From: Nematocida ironsii
Taxonomy: Eukaryota; Microsporidia
Assembly: GCA_001642415.1 (NCBI GenBank)
Contig: LTDK01000068.1
Span: 48,098 to 112,097, forward strand
Direction of reading: 5' to 3'
DNA length: 64,000 bases
Shown: positions 61,301-64,000 of the stretch, piece by piece
How the letters are laid out: each line of letters begins with the position of its first letter
How positions within the stretch are numbered: the stretch's first letter is position 1
Made by a program: the position numbers and the translations under genes
Notes under the pieces: generated by a model
The model's input: the letters and a program-made list of their open reading frames with translations, nothing else
What the model was told of the DNA's origin: nothing
The model's database searches: none

Positions 61301-61629
61301 TGACGTGCTCACGAGGAGGCACCGTCGCCGCCCGGATAACATAGTCCAAGATAGATAGAGAGAGTGTTAGGGAATGCTCTTTATTATGATTATTAGAATA
61401 TCGGGATGTGCGCGGACGCGGAGTCCTTGTGGCGCTATTGGCGCTGAGCCTTCTGGTATTTGTGTCCCGTGGTTGTCCCATCTTTGTTTGGGCGCGTGTT
61501 ACTTATATAGTCCAAAGTTGATCTGTGATTCTTAGATCCCGGCCTTTTGTCGAGGCGGGATCATCGCGCGCAGAGGCGCATTGGAAGATCGGTCTCGGGC
61601 CTGCGCGCTTGAGTGGTGGTGTCACCACA
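61301..61629 (-). mobile_element. Solo LTR-like element, 329 bp
   Basis: A GC-rich island in AT-rich sequence with TG...CA ends and a 5-bp flanking duplication (GTTAG at 61296-61300 and 61630-61634), the hallmarks of an LTR-retrotransposon insertion. Read on the minus strand it begins TGTGGTGACACCACCAC, has a TATA box (CTATATAA, complement of 61503-61510), then AATAAA (complement of 61380-61385), the order U3, R, U5. No gag, protease or reverse transcriptase lies nearby, so it is a solo LTR. A diverged copy is at 57440-57730. An ATG frame starting at 61481 and leaving the element at its end is not supported as a gene. Confidence 0.7.
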
Positions 61630-61634
61630 GTTAG
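61630..61634. repeat. Target-site duplication, right (GTTAG)
   Basis: Matches 61296-61300 on the other side of the solo LTR. Confidence 0.6.
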
Positions 61635-61663
61635 TATATGATATTAATATATGGCTATCCATC

Positions 61664-61741
61664 ATTTGTGATAGTAATAGATGTGTTGCTATCACAAATA
61701 ATTGGAATTAAACTATATAAGAGTTTTTGTATTTCAATAAA
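61664..61741 (+). promoter_or_regulatory. LTR-like promoter segment with perfect inverted repeat
   Basis: An 11-bp perfect inverted repeat (ATTTGTGATAG at 61664-61674, CTATCACAAAT at 61689-61699), a TATA box ACTATATAAG at 61712-61721 and AATAAAG at 61736-61742. The same order occurs at 49122-49190. It faces the truncated 3' end of the S3 fragment. Confidence 0.4.
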
Positions 61742-61766
61742 GAACAAGTTTTTGTATGTTTAAGCC

Positions 61767-61976
61767 TTACAAAACAGCCCCTGCAGTTGAGTTCATAGCA
61801 TGAAAAGAATTAAATACTCCCTCCTGTGCTTGATATGTGATAGCATTTAAGGAAGTTGGCGCAGATACATTTACTAGCACCATAGATACCGCTACTAGTC
61901 CAATGTTAAAATAAATTATTTCTACTATATGTATAGTATGTATTATTACTGCAATTTTGCTTTTAGAATGTGGCAT
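61767..61976 (-). pseudogene. N-terminal fragment of an S-family gene (S3)
   Basis: A 69-codon frame from the ATG at 61976. It has a hydrophobic signal-like stretch and then a short segment ('ITYQAQEGVFNSFHAMNST') that aligns with residues just after the signal peptide of S1 ('NTYQGQIQSGFSSSVDTMKS'). It stops where S1 continues for another 500 codons, 26 bp from an LTR-like promoter block. The frame opens further upstream only to a GTG at 62051 or an ATG at 62030, outside the homology. It lies upstream of and divergent from gene F, as S1 does from gene B. Confidence 0.55.
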
Positions 61977-62738
61977 ATTAATCTTTATTTTTATTGATTT
62001 AAAGCTCTTTATGTAGAGATATTTAATCATCAATCGATATTTGATTTGCACATTTTGATGTAATTAAACAGTAATTTGTCTATTTTAATCACAACTAAGC
62101 TAATATTTATATTTCTGTCTTAGTTAAAAATGTATAGTCTGCTAATTAATTTTATATTCTACTGCTAGAGAGTATATACACTATAAAAATTAAAATAAAT
62201 TTTATTTACAATACTTGTTATATTATGTGAACTATGCATAATTTATTAAAAATAAAATATTATTTATGCCTTACATTATATAACTGGAATAAATTAGATG
62301 CATATTTATAAGTGTGGTAAACCACTCCTCAATTGGCAATTCAAATAATTCCGGAAACTTAAAAGGTATAAATTAAAATTATTTTTTATAAAAAAACCGC
62401 AGGTACAATAACAATGACAAAATTACAACCATCAGCCAGACATCATAACGCATCCAGCCGTGCATTCAATAAAGGAACATTCGTATATTCTAATACACTT
62501 TCTTTCGTGAACTACCACCTCACTCACCCCGGCCTTCCGCAACGAGGGCACGACAATAAGAAATAGTATGAAAGGCAGTAAGTAACCAATCACAGAGTAT
62601 TAACTTATATACACACCGGAAGAAATATCTCCTATTTTAATATGTTTTGTTTAATTGATAAAAATTCTAAATTAAAGAGTGATAGCTTGGTATTAATTCT
62701 ATTTCAAAGTATAAAAGAAAAAAAAATCTAATTTAAAT
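61977..62738. promoter_or_regulatory. Divergent spacer between S3 and gene F
   Basis: A 762-bp region holding the duplicated block (about 62106-62215, see 57789-57896), a reversed MITE arm (62236-62274) and a GC-richer stretch at about 62500-62620. That stretch contains AATCACAGAGTATTAAC and TTATATACAC, resembling the U3/TATA part of the LTR at 61301-61629 but in plus orientation, about 120 bp before the ATG of F. It may have become the promoter of F. Confidence 0.4.
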
Positions 62739-64000
62739 ATGAAAGAGATAGACAATAGATTAAAGAAGAATAATATACTTATAACACTAATACTATTACT
62801 GATGATACATAGTATATGTACAAGGTTAGAGACAAGGGATGCTAGCATTATACAGAAAATGAAGCTAGGAGATAAAGACAGCCCAGTAGTAATACATCCA
62901 GAAGGAGAGCTTTCTCCATTCTATCAGTGCATTATGGAGAGAAGTGGATATATAAAGAATTTACGAGGATATTTACATGCCATAAATGGAGATGGAAACC
63001 AAGTTGGTGGGTATGGATCTACTATACGTAAGGATTCTAATGAATATATGCAAGCATTCACACAGCAATTAATTAATATGTTTCCATCAGAAGATAGATA
63101 TTTATCTATTGAGTCAGAGAAGAATGACTCATTCACTCGGTTTCTGAGAGAGCATAAAGACAAGTCAGATGGTTTATATGTTCTTGCTTCTTTATTTCTT
63201 CTCTCTGAAGGGATAAATATTCCTATTGAAATAGTAGTAGATGAAGAGAATAATAAAAATAAAATACTTGTTCTAAAGAAGAAAGAATTAGAAGAACTAG
63301 AAGAAGAAAAGGATAGTAATAGTGAGCCTAAAGCAAAAAAAATAAAGATGGAAGAAGGATTTCACATCAACTTAAGCATGGATATGATGGGCAGAGAAGA
63401 AGAGGATAATACCGCCGAGCCAGTATATCAAAAGAAAACAGAAGAGATAATGAGCTTCTTCAAGAGTCTTGTTAATACAGATCCATCTTACCGTTTAGAA
63501 GTGCCAGAAGAGTTCTCAATACCTACTACATATAAAGAGTTCTTAACAGGGAATTTCCTGTGTAATCCTAAATTTCTCATACAGTCATACTTTTTTGAAT
63601 ATATAAACAGTGTGGAGATGTATGAAGAGTTTGTAAGAGCAGTATATGAACTACTGAATGAACAAATATCTGATGAGAAAAAGAGTGAAAATATAATAAC
63701 AGAAACAGAAAATAAAGCACAGGAAGTATTTGGCAGTCTATTCATTAGACAGGACTCTGCTGATCTACCTAGCAAAATAGAATATATTGAGCATTTCAGA
63801 TTGGTTGAATATAAATTGAATAGTGAACTACACCCAATGCCTTATGTTGAGAGTGCAAAATTCCCTATTTTTGATTGTTTTATAGACACCCAGGAGGATG
63901 TATTTTCACGAGGATTTATGCCATTATATAATCGGAAAAAGGATGAGTTTGTTGATGCTAAATTTGATAGGGAAGATTATATTATTATCGAGCCTGCTCT
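62739..64000 (+). CDS. Large secreted L-family protein F, 5' part (runs off the right edge)
   Basis: An open frame from the ATG at 62739 to the end of the window, 420 codons without a stop. A basic start ('RLKKNN') is followed by a signal core ('ILITLILLLMIHSICT'). The N-terminal block has 'IHPEG'; the core reads 'FTQQLINMFPSED..LSIES...FTRFLREH...LYVLASLFLLSEGINIPIEI', followed by a lysine/glutamate-rich insert of about 25 residues and then 'FHINLSMDM'. Like B, it lacks the 'GYMYNKR' segment, and it is closest to B. It is divergent from the S3 fragment. The remaining C-terminal half lies outside. Confidence 0.85.
   Translation, partial: MKEIDNRLKKNNILITLILLLMIHSICTRLETRDASIIQKMKLGDKDSPVVIHPEGELSPFYQCIMERSGYIKNLRGYLHAINGDGNQVGGYGSTIRKDSNEYMQAFTQQLINMFPSEDRYLSIESEKNDSFTRFLREHKDKSDGLYVLASLFLLSEGINIPIEIVVDEENNKNKILVLKKKELEELEEEKDSNSEPKAKKIKMEEGFHINLSMDMMGREEEDNTAEPVYQKKTEEIMSFFKSLVNTDPSYRLEVPEEFSIPTTYKEFLTGNFLCNPKFLIQSYFFEYINSVEMYEEFVRAVYELLNEQISDEKKSENIITETENKAQEVFGSLFIRQDSADLPSKIEYIEHFRLVEYKLNSELHPMPYVESAKFPIFDCFIDTQEDVFSRGFMPLYNRKKDEFVDAKFDREDYIIIEPA

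Noticed and set aside
61194..61481. 95-codon minus frame starting just below the TATA box of the solo LTR
   Set aside because: It begins within the LTR and runs into unrelated spacer; composition follows GC-rich repeat DNA, and no gag-like feature is visible.
1..64000. Introns and CRISPR arrays
   Set aside because: All recognised genes are explained by single uninterrupted frames, and no regularly spaced direct repeats were seen.

Overview
The window looks like a microsporidian nuclear chromosome, most probably from Nematocida, the nematode-infecting microsporidia. The reasons are: intron-less, ATG-started eukaryotic genes; very AT-rich spacers; a reduced core eukaryotic gene set; an ABCG half-transporter; a short homeodomain protein; and, on the right, an array of very large secreted paralogues like the Nematocida large gene families. 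The genus is inferred from gene content and was not tested by a search.

Bases 1-25,300 are a core region on both strands. It holds the start of a CCCH zinc-finger gene (off the left edge), a TPR/J-like ER protein, LSM7, a PUS3-type pseudouridine synthase, ELP1, BUD23, a CDC25-type phosphatase, ribosomal proteins uS14 (RPS29) and uS7 (RPS5), CCT6, a homeodomain factor, a RAB11/YPT31 GTPase, an MRG-domain chromatin protein and several unrecognised genes. Two divergent pairs have start codons only 15-17 bp apart. Several genes serve translation: two ribosomal proteins, BUD23 (18S rRNA methylation), and ELP1 and PUS3 (tRNA modification).

Bases 25,300-39,000 are gene-poor, with spacers up to 2.3 kb. 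They hold an ABCG transporter, a lone leucine-rich-repeat protein, a secreted protein with a stretched RING-like cysteine pattern, and a zinc-ribbon/coiled-coil protein.

Bases 39,000-64,000 are an expansion zone for a secreted family of about 910-950 residues, here called 'L'. Six members lie on the + strand: A 39193, B 45027, C 51012, D 54406, E 58239, and F 62739 running off the right edge. There is also one L fragment. They form pairs by sequence: A with D, C with E, and B with F plus the fragment. C and E share two nearly identical tracts inside divergent surroundings, which points to gene conversion. A second secreted family, 'S', lies on the - strand and occurs only upstream of and divergent from B-type L genes, three times. 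All three S copies are broken: one has two in-frame stops and two are truncated. LTR-like repeats lie among these genes; one has TG...CA ends and a 5-bp target duplication. A 12-bp motif, ATTTCGGGTTAT or its complement, recurs in spacers across the window, and a MITE-like inverted-repeat element lies at about 20.4-20.8 kb.

No tRNA, rRNA or CRISPR array was recognised.
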